The notes beneath the pieces were generated by a model. That model was not told the origin of the DNA, did not search any database, and saw only the letters and a program-made list of their open reading frames with translations. Position numbers and translations under genes: made by a program. Below, piece by piece: positions 11,341-23,375 of a stretch of 64,000 bases of DNA. The stretch's first letter is position 1; every line of letters starts with the position of its first letter. Origin of the DNA: Malus domestica (Eukaryota; Streptophyta; Magnoliopsida; Rosales; Rosaceae); the NCBI RefSeq assembly GCF_042453785.1, contig NC_091671.1, positions 30,967,001-31,031,000 on the forward strand, read 5' to 3'.

Positions 11341-14300
11341 ATGTCCAGTAAACGTGATCCAGCTTGGGAACATGGAGACCCAATAGACGGAAACAAACAT
11401 GGCACAATTTGCAAATATTGTGGTCGGGTAATGAAGAGTGGCGGAGTGACACGACTTAAGTACCATCTTAGTGGATTAGATCCATCAAAAAATGTCCAAC
11501 GATGCGATAATGTCCCCCCAGAAGTGAAGGCATTCATCAGCACATTATTAAAAAATAAAAAACAGCAGAATGAAAAGATAACACAGGGAATGGAAAATAT
11601 TCGAGCTGGGCTACGGGGAGAAGTCTATGGCCAAGCGGTTGACAGTGATGATGATGACGATGAGGACGAATGTGATGATGACATGGGACCTGAAGAACGA
11701 CGCAGTTTGAAACAAGCATTACGTGCCTCCAAACAGTCAGTATGGGAAAGAGAACACCTTCATAAAATTCCTAATAGAGCACAAGGTTCCGGGACAAGTG
11801 GTGGTGCACAAATGAGACGGGGAGGCAGTCTTAGAGAATCACAACCAACACCACCAATAGCCCCAAGTTTATATAAGTCATCCAAAGCACGTCAAAAAAG
11901 TGTTTGGAGTTATTTCACTGGAGGTAATGTGAAAGAGGGAATGGGGCGTCTAATTAGCAAGTTCTTTATCTATGAAAATGTCCCTGCTGCGAAGGCATCA
12001 TCACATCATTTCAAAAATATGGTAGTGGGATGTCAACAGGCCGGTGTTGGAGTACAACCTCCCACTCCCTATGAGATAAGAAACAAATATTTGGATATGG
12101 AGTATAAAGACATTGGCGAGTATGTTAACAAGTTGAGGTCAAAATGGGAAACTAATGGTTGCACAATCATGTGTGACGGATGGACCGGCCCGACCAGATT
12201 GTCTATCATCAACTTCATGGTATACTCCAAGGGAAAGACAATTTTTTTGAAGTCTGTTGATGCTTCAGACCGTATAAAGAATTACAAGTATATTTACAAA
12301 TTATTGAGGGATGTAATCATGGAGGTGGGAGAGCATAATGTTGTCCAAGTCGTGACCGACAACGGTTCTGCATTTGTCAAAGCTGGAAAAAAGTTAATGA
12401 AGCATCATAATGTGTTTTGGACATCATGTGCAGCACATTGTATTGATCTCATGTTTGAGGCAATGGGGAAGAGAGAGAATTTTGCTACTGTGGTCAAAAG
12501 AGCTAGAACGATCACAAATTATATTTACAATCACGGTTGGTTGTTGGCAAAGATGCGTGAATTTTGCAAAGGAGAAATTATTCGTCCAGCTACCACTCGA
12601 TTCGCCACCAACTATATTGCATTAAACAACCTACTCAAGAAGAAAGCAGGGTTGAAGCAACTATTCACTAGTGACGATTGGGCCAACCACAATTTCAGCC
12701 GCTCAAATACAGGTCGTATAGTGGAAAGTATAGTGCTTGATCATGCTTTTTGGACTTAAACAGAACATGTGTGTTAAGTGTTTGAACCTCTTTACAAAGT
12801 TTTACGGATCGTTGACACAGAAGTGTATCCTACTATGAGGGCAGTATATGAGTTGATGCGTGTAGTGAAGGATGAATTGGAAAGAAAACATGGTGCAAGG
12901 TGGGTCATAAAAATAATTGAAGACCGATGGTATAAAACATTATACCACGATTTGCATGCAGCAGGTATAAATTATATCATAATTTGCAATTCATTTCTTT
13001 AGTTGCATAAGTATTATTTCTCTTATTAGAGTATGTGTTTCTTTGAACAGCATATTATTTGAATCCCCGATACCAATACAGACCCGGTGTTGGAGATGAT
13101 GGTAACCTTATACGTGCTGTACATAATGTATACTCTAAATTAGACCCTGCATCACCAGCAGTTGGCCAATTTGGAAATGAGGTACACAATTACTTAAATT
13201 ATAATAATTACTTTGTTGGATTAAACTAACACAATTTATTGTATTCAGCTAACATGGTTTAAAGATGCAAGAAGAACTTTTGGAGAACCAACCTCAGTTG
13301 CTGCTCGAACAAATATGTCTCCTAGTGAGTATAAACATATTTCACTATAAGTTTATAATAGAATTTGTTGGAGTTATTAGGCTTATCAACATTATTTTTC
13401 ATTGTAGCTGAATGGTGGATCATGTATGGGACCGATGCACCAACTGTGAGAAAGTTAGCAATAAAAGTATTATCACAAACAGCTTCCTCATCTGCTTGTG
13501 AAAGAAATTGGAGCACATTTGCACTCATACACACAAAGCAAAGAAATAAGTTGGCTCATAGTAGCTTGGAAAAATTAGTTTATTGCTACTACAACATGAA
13601 GCTTCAAATTCGAGATAAGGAAGCAGAAATAGATCATGTCGACCGTGGTGACCCACTAGATGTGTTTGATATTGTTGGTGAAAATGATGATACGGAGGGT
13701 AACCAACTTTTTCAATGGATTAGACCTCTTCATTTAGATGATGATGAAGGCAACCAGCTCCCAGAGTTGCTGAAGAAGCACGTAATGAAGGGATAAATGT
13801 AGAAAGAGTATTAGAGGAGGAGGTGGGATCTAGCAGCGCTGACTCTTTGGAAGAACTTTTGCGCCCAAGACCAAGAAACACTGGAATTCCACCTTCTTCC
13901 AATCCTACACAACCACAACATCGTGCTGATACTAATGATAGCTCTAGTACAAGATCAGGAGACTCACCTACCACCGGAGGTGGGAATGATGAAGGACATA
14001 GTGGAGCTGGAGGTAGTGGAGCTGGAGGTAGTGGTGGTGGATATGGAAACTATTATGGACCACCACCTCCCGGATATATGAGCCCCTTCACTGGTGAGGC
14101 AAACTTCACACATGCAACACAGGATGATGACCATGGCAGTAGGCGGGCAGGACCAGGAATTGGTGCCATAGGGAAGGACTATACTCGCAGAGAAAGAGGC
14201 AAGGGGATTTTGTCAAGTCAAGAAGATGACTCGTTATCTAGAACTTCAGACTCTGTTGGATTGGGAAGTAGTAACTATGGTTATGCTCATAACCAACCAT

Positions 14301-14566
14301 TTCCCTACCCTTCATATCCCATTCCTGTTGGGATGGAATCGAGCGACTCATGGAAACAATCCCAGACTCAATCTTCAAATGATTTTTCTTATGGACAACC
14401 TCAACCAATCTCGGATCCATATGGGTGACATGTTAACAATTACATGCAAAACTATTTTGGGGATTTATCATTTGATAACTACTCTTCACAATACACTCAT
14501 TCTACACATAGAGATGATGAAGATAGTGAAAAATTTGAACCTCATAGGAACTCTATGTGGTACTAA
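11341..14566 (+). pseudogene. hAT transposase (BED, DUF659, hAT dimerisation), disrupted
   Basis: Exons inferred: 11341-12964, 13051-13181, 13249-13324 and 13408 to the end; the junctions keep phase. A BED-type zinc finger is near residues 15-50 (CKYCGRVMKSGG..RLKYHLSG), then an acidic stretch, the DUF659/RNase H-like core (CDGWTGPTRLSIINFMVY, VVTDNGSAFVKAGKKL, CAAHCIDLMFE), and the C-terminal dimerisation region (SSSACERNWSTF, RNKLAHSSLEKLVY) followed by a Gly-rich tail. It is broken by two in-frame TAA codons at 12757-12759 and 12775-12777, an apparent one-base loss near 13751-13757, and an in-frame TGA at 14426-14428 before the final MWY stop at 14564-14566. The protein cannot be made intact, so this copy can move only if another source supplies transposase. 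Confidence 0.88.
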
Positions 14567-15354
14567 AGTGTAAAATATTGTACTAATTCATTATATATAA
14601 ATGATTATGGTGTGTTTAGACTTCTTTGATTAATTACTACATATTTTCTACACTCACAATGTTTGTCAGATCGCTATATAATCAACTTGATAATGTTAAA
14701 TCCATCATGCAATGCATTTCCTTCCAATTTTTTGTGATAAACTAATAGATAATTGACTAAATAAACATCCTACAAAGTTTCAATAAAAATTTCCAAGTTT
14801 TTCTTACAATTTCCGTGGTTTCCATGTAATTTTTATCGATATCGATATTTTACCGATATTTCCATCGATATTTCCGTGTTTTCGGACTACCGATATTTCC
14901 GATATTACCGATATTTTCTTCATTGGTTTGGGCTACGTCCACACTGATGTTGATTATGTATGTATGTATGGATTACAATAGATTATCAATGGAGCTCTCT
15001 GTGGATGCAGTTCTTACCCTTTTGCTCTCTGTTTGACTTATAGGGTATTGCCCTCTATATTGTTGTGAGGGTTGAGTATGAGACTCTCTCTTAATGAAGG
15101 TGAGACCTTCCTTCATGAGGGTGAGGGAGAGTCCCTTTTATAGAATAAGGGCTCCCTCCCCTTTTACATTTGTCATGGGTTTAAGGGTGAGGCCCAAAGA
15201 CGAGGCCCAATATATGGTACCAATAGGAGTCCCCCAAGTCTTTAGTCAAGAGAGTCTTTTGGTTGGAGACTTCAAATCTAATCCATGTACGGGCAGAAGT
15301 AGCTAGATGTCTTGAACCAGTACTCAACATAAGGCAATGCTCAACATAAAGCAA

Positions 15355-15530
15355 TACTTGGCTAGAGGTATCACACGTTACGAGACTGCTTGGCTGGAGG
15401 CGATGCTCGTTACGAGGCTGCTCAACTAGAGGCCATGCTCGCGGTGAGGCGGTTGCTCGGCTGGAGGCGATGCTCGTTGCGAGGTTGCTCGGCTAGAGGC
15501 TATGCTTGCTACGAGGCAGCTCAGCTTATG
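15355..15530. repeat. Degenerate tandem repeat in retrotransposon interior
   Basis: About five units of 35-40 bases built on GGCTGGAGGCGATGCTCGTT and ACGAGGCTGCTC. It lies just inside the 3' LTR. Frames across it follow the repeat and are not taken as genes. Confidence 0.7.
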
Positions 15531-17560
15531 GTATTCCTCATTGCAAGTATCTACTTTATATTGACATGCACTCCGTATAAGTTGATTATAGACATGACTC
15601 GGGTCCGCTTGTCGGGTTAGACAAGAGATTATTGTTCGGACTAAATATTTGTCACCATAAGCATGTGGCTTAGTGATCCATGGGCTGATCAATAGTGTCA
15701 ATAGGCTTCTTTAATCAGCAATAATGTCGATCAATGGATCTAGTTGCTCAATAATTCCTGACAATAAATGACAGTATAAATATGACCGTATAATGAATAA
15801 ATCAAATTGACAAAGTTTGTCAAGGCAAAATATTGTACTATGTGCCTTCTATAAATAAATAATTTATTCAGTCGTGTGGTAAATCACATGTTGTATGAGG
15901 ACATAGTTTAATGGCAGTCAAAATACTCTAGGCCAATAAATATTGTATAATAAAGTTTTACCCTACCACTTTAAATAATGAAGTCAGGAATGATTAAAGA
16001 TACAATAATAAAATATTAATTGATAAAATAATTGTAAGGAAGATTGCAGACAAGCGTTTGTAAGGCATATGCACATTGTAAAGCAAATCAAACCGGGAAC
16101 GCACTATATAGGTGTGATAGAAATGATGTGGTCTCCTTAAAGAATATGCATATTGTAAAGTATCCACCAACACAAAATAATAATAAAAAACTATTAAATA
16201 AACAAATTAGCCCAAAGATAAAGTGCTTATCTTTTTTCATGTTGGTGGTTGTCAGTTGCAGGTTGTTGATGCACACTGCGCCTACTTGAGAGTTTTACTT
16301 TTTCTTTTCTCTTTTGGCAGATGGCAGACATCACAAAGGGGAATAATAATGGAATTATTGTAAGAAAGCTTATATTCTTCCTGGTTTTCCACTAGCGGTC
16401 GTGGTATTCGCAGGAGGTAAGATCCCTGTATCTGGAACCCAAAAGTTATTTTCCCCTCATCTCAAGTAGCTGGCCAACATTTGTTAGTCCTGCAGTCTCT
16501 GGGTCAGGCATCCAGGCCGGCGGGTCGGGTTTGAGTCCTTGTAGCAGTCGTAGTACAACATCCGGTGGAACGAGAAGGGAAGTTCAGGCTGAGGATGTGC
16601 GCAGTGATATTGTACCACGTCTCCAGAGTAGCAGCTCCGTTATTAGCGATGATATCAGTCAAACTTCCATGGAGTCTTTTCGCAGAACCCAATTCGATCC
16701 CCAAATTTTCGATGTCGGAGATTGTAACGCCGTTCAAGCTCTTATCCACTATCATCTTCCGACCGCTGTCAAACTGATCCCTGTTGTCATGAAAGAAACC
16801 CAGAAGAGTTGATGCACGGAAATGATGTCAATGATTAAAGGAGGTCGCCGTCCCTTTTGTCATTGACCTTTTTCCCTTCCCGGTCTCTATGGGCATTGAC
16901 TTTGGGCGAAGAGTTGGAGAAGGAGGAAGAGAGGAGAGAGTTGAGAATGTGACTGTGCAGGTGTCGGTTAGAACGGGGACTGAAAACCCTAAGCTGAGTC
17001 AGCCGGCCAAGCGTGTTGGGCGGGATGGACCCAACGAGGCCAACACCCGGGAGGCGAAAAAAGTAGATGTAGGAATGGTTGTTGTCGCATTTGATTTCGA
17101 CCTAGGTGCAGGCCGAAACCGACGAGTTCCATTGGACCCAGTTCGCATGTGGAGTCTGGGACAGAAACGCAAGGAGGCCTTGCTTGTCCTAAATCGGCTT
17201 CGAGTTGACTCGCTCGCCACTCAGTGATAAAAGCGTAATCAAAACCTGGAAGAAATGCAGGTGCGGCTGATATGCTTGAAAACTGTGTTTCTGGTTGAGT
17301 CAGAAGCTATGAAAAGTACGAAGATTGCCAAGAATGGTGACCAAAATGAAAGTTCACAAGAGTAGTATGGAGCTTCAATAAATGTGTGTTTTGGGGGATG
17401 AGAGAGAGAAAGAGAGAGAGAGGTCTGCGAAGGTTCTCTGGAAAAGCTTTGGGTTCTTGAGTTTCTGCAGATTCATGGTGGAGGTTGTGGTGAGGTTTCA
17501 CGGTGGTGAGATGAAAAAATGAAAGAGAAACCGACATAGCTTTTCGTGTCGTTTCCCACA
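15531..17560. other. Retrotransposon interior without recognisable genes
   Basis: Several frames of 60-110 codons on both strands were read (for example 16755-16504 minus and 16889-17227 plus). None shows gag, aspartic protease, RT, RNase H or integrase motifs. The region 16870-17230 is more GC-rich than its surroundings and may be captured host DNA. Confidence 0.5.
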
Positions 17561-17572
17561 AACGGCGCCAAA

Positions 17573-17974
17573 TGTTGATGCACAAAATCTCGGAGGATCT
17601 TGGACCAACGTAAATTCGGCCGTGAATCACACAAACGCTCAAAAACACAAAGATGTATCGTGGTTCACCCCAATGTTTGGGCTACGTCCACACTGATGTT
17701 GATTATGTATGTATGTATGGATTACAATAGATCGGCAAGGGAGCTCTCTGTGGATGCAGCCCTTGCCCTTTTGCTCTCTGTTTGGCTAAGAGGGTATTGC
17801 TCTCTATATTGTTGTAAGGGTTGAGTGCGAGACTCTCTCTTAATGAAGGTGAAACCTTCCTTCATGAGGGTGAGGGAGAGTCCATTTTATAGAATAAAGG
17901 CTCCTTCCTCTTTTACATTTGTCATGGGCTTAGGGATGAGGCCCAAAGACGAGGCCCAATATATGGTACCAACA
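17573..17974 (-). repeat. 5' LTR of the non-autonomous retrotransposon (intact)
   Basis: A 402-base LTR with TG..CA ends. It keeps the uninterrupted GTTTGGGC target where the partner LTR carries the hAT element. Confidence 0.88.
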
Positions 17975-18111
17975 GAAACAAACCTCCATTTTGCCCTATG
18001 AAATAATTGATTTTCACGTACAACACAACAATTTACCTAGCACCAATTTGTAAATTAGTTCCATAAAATTTTGAAAAAAAATATTTGAAAATTTCACCCA
18101 CCAATGCCCAG

Positions 18112-18652
18112 TGTCACGGGATGACTCTTTAAGCCTTCCGCCCGTGCAGCACTTAGACTTGAATACCTCGACGAACAAGCTAAGTAAGCCTTCGAAGCCT
18201 CGCTTCCCCGGATCGAATCACAAAGAAAGCTAAGATAACTTGGAGAATGCTAAGATCACTTAGAAGATGGGAGAAAGGAAGCTTTGTATTGAAAGTTAAG
18301 AGAACTTTACAATTGCTTGCAATTCTTGGATGGTTTGGCCAAATGGCCTTACCTCCTATTTATAGGCCTAAGTCACCTCCTCAATGGAGGGTTCTAGAAT
18401 CCCCTACTTACATCCAAAAAATATCTAGCATAATTCTAGATACAACTTGCCTAATCTAGATTATTCTAGGTGAGGCTTAAATATGTACACTTGTGTGGAA
18501 TGTTCCGGAATGCCCTAGATTATCTTGAATACTCCGCCACGTTCTTGATTTCTCCGGGACGTTCCAGAAGCTTCCATGAAGACATGGCTTCATGGGCTTA
18601 GATATATGATGTCTTGGGCATTTTCTTTGTTTTTAACATGCGGCCCGTGACA
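18112..18652 (-). repeat. 3' LTR of the chromovirus
   Basis: 541 bases, bounded by short imperfect inverted repeats TGTCACGGG and CCCGTGACA. Equal in length to the right LTR, and differs from it at about three sites (two near position 18148, one near 18520). Confidence 0.95.
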
Positions 18653-18665
18653 TCCTCCCCCACTT
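18653..18665 (-). other. Polypurine tract of the chromovirus
   Basis: Minus-strand AAGTGGGGGAGGA sits directly against the 3' LTR and primes plus-strand synthesis in this class. It overlaps the last codons and stop of Gag-Pol. Confidence 0.8.
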
Positions 18666-21600
18666 AAGTCGTCGACGTCCTCGTCGACTCTTGCCTCTCG
18701 AATGTCTGAATCAAGTCCTTATATTGCCATAAGGACGTCTCCTTCTCCCATGTTGCTTCGGAGTATGGTAGCCCCTTCCATTTAACAAAGTACTCCACAT
18801 GCTTTGGTTGTCTTGGTCGCACCACGACACGCTTGGCTTCAATGCTCTCCACTTCTTTGTCAAATGCCTTCGTCATCAAAGGGGGTGCTCGATGAGACTC
18901 ACCTCGACTTGGTTCCTCATTGTCTGCATGATAAGGCTTCAAGTTGCTTACATGGAACACCGGGTGAAACTTGAGGCGGGGTGGGAGTTCCACAACATAC
19001 GCGGCTTTGCCAACCTTCTTGATGATAGGGAATGGTCCCTCATATTTCCGCAACAAGCTCTTGTGCAAGCCACGAGTACTCTTGTGCTGAGACGCATTGA
19101 GCTTCACAAAGACTTGGTCGCCAGTTTGGAACTCCACATTCCTTCGCTTGCGATCCGCCCATTTCTTCATCTTCTTTGAAGCCTTCTCCAAATGAGCTCG
19201 AGCAAGTTCGTGGGCTAATTGCCACTCCTTAGCGGTTTTAAAAGCGGCTGGACTATTCCCCGTGTAGCCAGTCACGACCGTGTTCGGGGTCAAGGGTTGT
19301 TGCCCTATAGCCAACTCGAACGGACTTTTCCCCGTCGACTCCGAACGTTGCAAGTTATAAGAGAATTGGGCAACATCAAGTAACTTAGCCCAATCTCGTT
19401 GATTGGCACTAACATAGTGCCGCAAATAAGTCTCCAACAATGCATTAACCCGCTCCGTTTGTCCATCAGTTTGGGGATGAAAAGCTGTGGAGAAGTCTAA
19501 CTTCGAGCCAAGTAGTTTGAAGAGCTCCTTCCAAAATCTACCCGTGAAGCGAGCATCTCGATCACTGACTATGCTCATCGGAACACCCCAATACTTCACC
19601 ACGTGCTTTAGAAACAAGCGTGCAGCTACTTCGGCTGTGCACTCCACAGGTGCGGGTATGAAAGTGGCATACTTGGTGAATCTATCGACCACGACGAAGA
19701 TAGATCCACATCCATCAGACTTGGGCAAATGTGTGATGAAATCCATGGTCAAACACTCCCATGGTCTTGATGGGGTGGGAAGTGGTTCCAACAGTCCTCC
19801 TGGTTGCCTTTGTTCCACTTTGTCTTGTTGGCACACAAGACAAGTCTTCACGTATGAATCTACATCATCCCGCATTTGTGGCCAATAATAAGCATCGCTC
19901 ACCAAAGCCAACGTGCGTTGAGTGCCAGGATGTCCTGCCCACATTGAGTCATGGCACTCCTTAAGGATTTCTTTCCTTAAACTTCCCCACTTTGGGACAT
20001 AGATCCGCTTGCCTTTGGTGTATAGCAAGCCGTCCTCAAGCCAAAACCTTCTTGTCTTCCCATCCTTGACAAACTCCACAATGTTCTTGGCTTGGACGTC
20101 ATGTGATAAACCTTCTCGGACACGGCCCAAGAGATGGCTTTGCGGCTTGAGTACCGTAGCCATTAACTCTACTCGTCTACTTAGAGCATCGGCCACCACG
20201 TTCTCCTTTCCTTGCTTGTACTCTAGCTTGTAATCAAACTCCGCTAAGAACTCTTGCCACCTTGCTTGCTTAGGTGTGAGCTTTTGTTGGGTTTGAAAGT
20301 AGCTAGTGGCAACGTTGTCCGTCTTGATGATGAATGGGGTACCAAGCAAGTAATGCCTCCAAACTCTAAGGCAATGGACGATGGCGGTCATCTCCTTTTC
20401 ATGGGTCGTGTACCTTTTCTCGGCATTGTTTAGCTTGCGACTTTCATAGGCTATTGGATGTCCCTCTTGCATCAACACTCCTCCTATGGCAAAGTCGGAA
20501 GCATCAGTGTGCAACTCGAATGGCTTACTAAGGTCGGGCAACCTTAGTACAGGCTCCTCCATTAGGGCCTTCTTCAACCTCTCAAAGGCCTCTTGACACC
20601 GGTCCGTCCATTCCCATGCCTTGTTCTTCTTAAGAAGGTTTGTTAAGGGTGCCGCTATGGCTGAATACCCTTTTATGAATCTCCGATAGTAGTTGGCTAG
20701 CCCCAGAAAAGATCGTAGTGTTGGTACCTTGGTCGGCGGTTCCCACTCTTGAATGGCCTTGATCTTGCCCTTTTCCATCATAAGTTTCCCCTCCTTTATC
20801 TTGTGGCCAAGAAATTCTACTTCTTTTGTGGCAAAGGAGCATTTCTCCTTCTTGACATAGAGTTCATGCTCCCGAAGGGTCTTGAACACTATGCGCAAGT
20901 GCTTGACGTGCTCCTCCAATGTCTTGCTATAGACAACGATATCATCAATGTAAACCACGACAAACTTGTCAAGATAAGGATGGAATACCTTGTTCATCAA
21001 TGTGCAGAATGTTGCGGGGGCATTGGTCAGACCAAATGGCATGACTTTATACTCGAACGATCCATATCTGGTCACCATCGCCGTCTTCGATTCGTCTCCA
21101 GGGGCTATCCTCACTTGGTAGTATCCCGATCGAAGATCTAATTTTGTGAAGTACCTTGCTTCACCAAGTTGATCGAATAAGTCGGCGATCAACGGAAGTG
21201 GGTACTTGTTCTTGATGGTAATCTTGTTCAATGCTCTATAGTCGATGCACAACCTTAGGCTACCTTCTTTCTTGCGTTGGAACAAGACAGGTGCACCATA
21301 TGGGGACTTGGAGGGTTGGATGTAGCCAGCATCAAGTAGCTCGTTGAGTTGCTTCCTCAATTCCTCCAACTCGGGTGGCGACATCCTATAAGGTGATTTG
21401 GAGGGAGGCTTAGCACCAGGCTCCAACTCAATCGCATGGTCGACCTCTCTCCTTGGTGGCAACTTCTTTGGAAGTTCCTTAGGCATCACGTCCGCAAACT
21501 CCATAAGGACGTCTTCCACTTGTTTCGGCAAAGGCCCGTGCTTCTCCTCCCCTTCATTCAACATTAGGGTTGCAAGAAATGTGGCCTCGCCTTTCTTCCA

Positions 21601-23328
21601 AGACTTGGCAAATTGAATTGCCGACAAGTGCTGGGTACACTTCTTGGCTTGCCTTTCCAATGGCACCAGGCAAGGTTGTCTTCCGTCGGCTAGGATACAG
21701 AAGATATTGTAGAAGGGAATGGGAAAGGCTCGTACCTTGTCCATGAACTCTAACCCAATGACTACGCCATAGTCGTCCATCTTGACTACGGTGAAGTCGA
21801 TATTTCCCTTCCATGCGCCAATGCCTACTTGTACATTGCGCGCAACTCCAACAATGGGGGTGGCAGCGGAATTTACCGTCTTCACGCTACCAGGCTCCTT
21901 TGTGACTCGGAGGCCAAGCCTTGTGGCTTCCTCCGACGTCATGAAGTTGTGTGTTGCTCCCGTGTCCACCAACACACGCGTCGTCTTGTCACCAGTCTTG
22001 ACGTCGACGAACAATGATCCTCCCCCAACTTGAGCCTTAGGTTGTGGGAGGGTTGTCTGGATGGCATTCAGTAGACGGATGCATCCCATCGTTGCATCAT
22101 TACTTTCCTCGGCCTTGTCCTCCTTGAAGGCCATGGCCTTAAGGGCCTTCTTTTGTGGGCAATCTCGCATCATGTGAGGGCCGTCGCATAGGTAACAGTT
22201 GGGTTGCCAAGACTTACCCTTGCCTTTGTCATGCTTATCGGCTTTCTTCTCCTTCGGTTTGCTTGTCTCGGCCTTATCCTTCGGTTTATGTTCTCCCCCA
22301 CTTCTCTCATGGTTACCCCTCTTCCCCGTGGACTTGGAATCACCTTGGTGGCTTGATTTAAACTCAATCAAGGATTCGGCAGCGGCAATGGCATCAGACA
22401 ATGTTTGCACGTGTCTCCTTTGTAGTTCGAGTTTTGCCCAATTTTGCAGTCCACTCATGAAGTACATGAGCTTGTCTTCCTCTAACATGTTAGGCACCTC
22501 GAATAACAAGCTCACGAAGGCGTTGACATAGTCTTTGACGCTCCCCGTTTGCTTGAGCCACCTTAGTTTCTCCTTGGCTTCATACTTGGCATTTTGGGGA
22601 TAGAAGTGCAACATAAGATCTTTCTTAAATTCATCCCAAGTGGTGAGGGAGAACGTACCTTGCTCAATCTCCATGCTCCGACGACGCCACCACATAAGGG
22701 CATTGTCGGCTAAGAACATGGTTGCCGTCGAGATTTTGGACTCGTCATCTTCAAGCTTCAGGTACTTGAAGTATCGCTCCACGTTCCACACGAATGTGTC
22801 GAGCTCCTTTGCTTCCCTCTTCCCATTATAGGATTTGGGTTTAAAGGAGTCGATTACCTTGGAGTCCAACGCCTTGATTTCCCTCGGCCCTTGCACGAAT
22901 TGCTTCACAACTGCTTCTTTACAAAACGCCACATCTCCCTTAAGTTCCCTTGTGTCCTTTATCTCTTCTTGAAGCGCCACAAGCCTTGCCTCTATGTTGT
23001 CAAGGTGAACCTGGACTTCCCTCCGCATCTTGTCTGCCATGGTGTTGAGAGCGCCAAGGAGCTCATCTCGTAGCCCTTCCACCAAGCCACGCAATTCATC
23101 CTTACCATTGTCCACCATGGTTTGGATTTCCTCCTTGTCGACAACATCCTCATCAAGTCGAGTATCGAACTCGAGTATGGTTCGTTCCACCTTCTCGAGT
23201 CGCTCTTCCATGGTCTCCATCGATGCTTGCAAGTCCTTTAACTTTGGCTTGCTCTTGGCAACGTCTTGGACCTCGGCAGTACGCTCCCTTAGATCGGAGA
23301 CTCCGGACACCATCTCTCCACTTGCCAT
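18664..23328 (-). CDS. Ty3 chromovirus Gag-Pol polyprotein, intact
   Basis: One uninterrupted frame of 1554 residues encodes all retrotransposition functions. An N-terminal coiled-coil-rich part (about 25-150) precedes the Gag domain (about 160-320). A zinc knuckle [13 protein letters not shown] is at 378-390, and the protease active site VDTGA near 454-458. Reverse transcriptase spans about 640-830 with YIDD at 793-796. RNase H begins near 935 with HTDAS. The integrase has an HHCC zinc region (H1126, H1133, C1163, C1166) and a D1196, D1256, E1292 triad with the canonical 35-residue spacing. A C-terminal chromodomain at about 1500-1545 ([19 protein letters not shown]) marks it as a chromovirus, probably Reina or Galadriel type. 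The chromodomain normally directs integration to marked chromatin. Every key residue checked is present; Gag and Pol are fused with no frameshift. Confidence 0.96.
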   Translation of the reverse strand: MASGEMVSGVSDLRERTAEVQDVAKSKPKLKDLQASMETMEERLEKVERTILEFDTRLDEDVVDKEEIQTMVDNGKDELRGLVEGLRDELLGALNTMADKMRREVQVHLDNIEARLVALQEEIKDTRELKGDVAFCKEAVVKQFVQGPREIKALDSKVIDSFKPKSYNGKREAKELDTFVWNVERYFKYLKLEDDESKISTATMFLADNALMWWRRRSMEIEQGTFSLTTWDEFKKDLMLHFYPQNAKYEAKEKLRWLKQTGSVKDYVNAFVSLLFEVPNMLEEDKLMYFMSGLQNWAKLELQRRHVQTLSDAIAAAESLIEFKSSHQGDSKSTGKRGNHERSGGEHKPKDKAETSKPKEKKADKHDKGKGKSWQPNCYLCDGPHMMRDCPQKKALKAMAFKEDKAEESNDATMGCIRLLNAIQTTLPQPKAQVGGGSLFVDVKTGDKTTRVLVDTGATHNFMTSEEATRLGLRVTKEPGSVKTVNSAATPIVGVARNVQVGIGAWKGNIDFTVVKMDDYGVVIGLEFMDKVRAFPIPFYNIFCILADGRQPCLVPLERQAKKCTQHLSAIQFAKSWKKGEATFLATLMLNEGEEKHGPLPKQVEDVLMEFADVMPKELPKKLPPRREVDHAIELEPGAKPPSKSPYRMSPPELEELRKQLNELLDAGYIQPSKSPYGAPVLFQRKKEGSLRLCIDYRALNKITIKNKYPLPLIADLFDQLGEARYFTKLDLRSGYYQVRIAPGDESKTAMVTRYGSFEYKVMPFGLTNAPATFCTLMNKVFHPYLDKFVVVYIDDIVVYSKTLEEHVKHLRIVFKTLREHELYVKKEKCSFATKEVEFLGHKIKEGKLMMEKGKIKAIQEWEPPTKVPTLRSFLGLANYYRRFIKGYSAIAAPLTNLLKKNKAWEWTDRCQEAFERLKKALMEEPVLRLPDLSKPFELHTDASDFAIGGVLMQEGHPIAYESRKLNNAEKRYTTHEKEMTAIVHCLRVWRHYLLGTPFIIKTDNVATSYFQTQQKLTPKQARWQEFLAEFDYKLEYKQGKENVVADALSRRVELMATVLKPQSHLLGRVREGLSHDVQAKNIVEFVKDGKTRRFWLEDGLLYTKGKRIYVPKWGSLRKEILKECHDSMWAGHPGTQRTLALVSDAYYWPQMRDDVDSYVKTCLVCQQDKVEQRQPGGLLEPLPTPSRPWECLTMDFITHLPKSDGCGSIFVVVDRFTKYATFIPAPVECTAEVAARLFLKHVVKYWGVPMSIVSDRDARFTGRFWKELFKLLGSKLDFSTAFHPQTDGQTERVNALLETYLRHYVSANQRDWAKLLDVAQFSYNLQRSESTGKSPFELAIGQQPLTPNTVVTGYTGNSPAAFKTAKEWQLAHELARAHLEKASKKMKKWADRKRRNVEFQTGDQVFVKLNASQHKSTRGLHKSLLRKYEGPFPIIKKVGKAAYVVELPPRLKFHPVFHVSNLKPYHADNEEPSRGESHRAPPLMTKAFDKEVESIEAKRVVVRPRQPKHVEYFVKWKGLPYSEATWEKETSLWQYKDLIQTFERQESTRTSTT

Positions 23329-23360
23329 ATCCTACTTTCCTTCAAGTGATTCACGAGCTT

Positions 23361-23373
23361 GGCTCTGATACCA
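23361..23373 (-). other. Primer-binding site of the chromovirus (initiator tRNA-Met)
   Basis: Minus-strand TGGTATCAGAGCC begins two bases inside the 5' LTR and matches the classic plant initiator-Met primer site. Confidence 0.92.
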
Positions 23374-23375
23374 GC

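Larger units (their letters stand above)
8681..14925 (+). mobile_element. hAT DNA transposon, 6245 bp, with 8-bp target duplication
   Basis: Terminal inverted repeats CAGTGAAGAAAATATCG (left) and CAATGAAGAAAATATCG (right, read inward) differ at one base. The target duplication GTTTGGGC is perfect (8673-8680 and 14926-14933), the 8-bp length expected of hAT. The other LTR of the host retrotransposon (17675-17682) keeps the single empty site, which proves the insertion. Subterminal zones are crowded with CGATAT/ATATCG motifs at both ends (8690-8835 and 14835-14915), the usual arrangement of transposase-binding sites. The interior holds one decayed transposase gene and long tandem repeats. Confidence 0.93.
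8571..15225 (-). repeat. 3' LTR of the non-autonomous retrotransposon (split)
   Basis: The LTR is in two parts, 8571-8680 and 14934-15225, separated by the hAT element and one copy of its 8-bp target duplication. Removing these leaves 402 bases, exactly the length of the uninterrupted partner at 17573-17974. Confidence 0.88.
8571..17974 (-). mobile_element. Non-autonomous LTR retrotransposon, interrupted by a hAT element
   Basis: Both ends carry the same 402-base LTR starting TGTTGATGCAC and ending ACCAACA (ACCAATA in the left copy), flanked by the 5-bp target duplication GAAAC (8566-8570 and 17975-17979). Orientation is minus: next to the right LTR, at 17572-17561, the minus strand reads TTTGGCGCCGTT, like the primer-binding region of Athila/Tat-type elements; next to the left LTR, at 15240-15226, it reads GACTTGGGGGACTCC, a good polypurine tract. 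Without the hAT insertion the element is 3151 bases, with a 2347-base interior in which no gag, protease, RT or integrase can be seen. It would depend on a partner element for movement. LTRs differ at about 30 sites by eye, so it is fairly old. Confidence 0.85.

Noticed and set aside
15355-15530. CRISPR-like array
   Set aside because: The units are directly adjacent and degenerate, with no unique spacers, and this is nuclear plant DNA.
22155-22531. Frames on the plus strand across the chromovirus
   Set aside because: They are shadows of the 1554-residue Gag-Pol on the minus strand.
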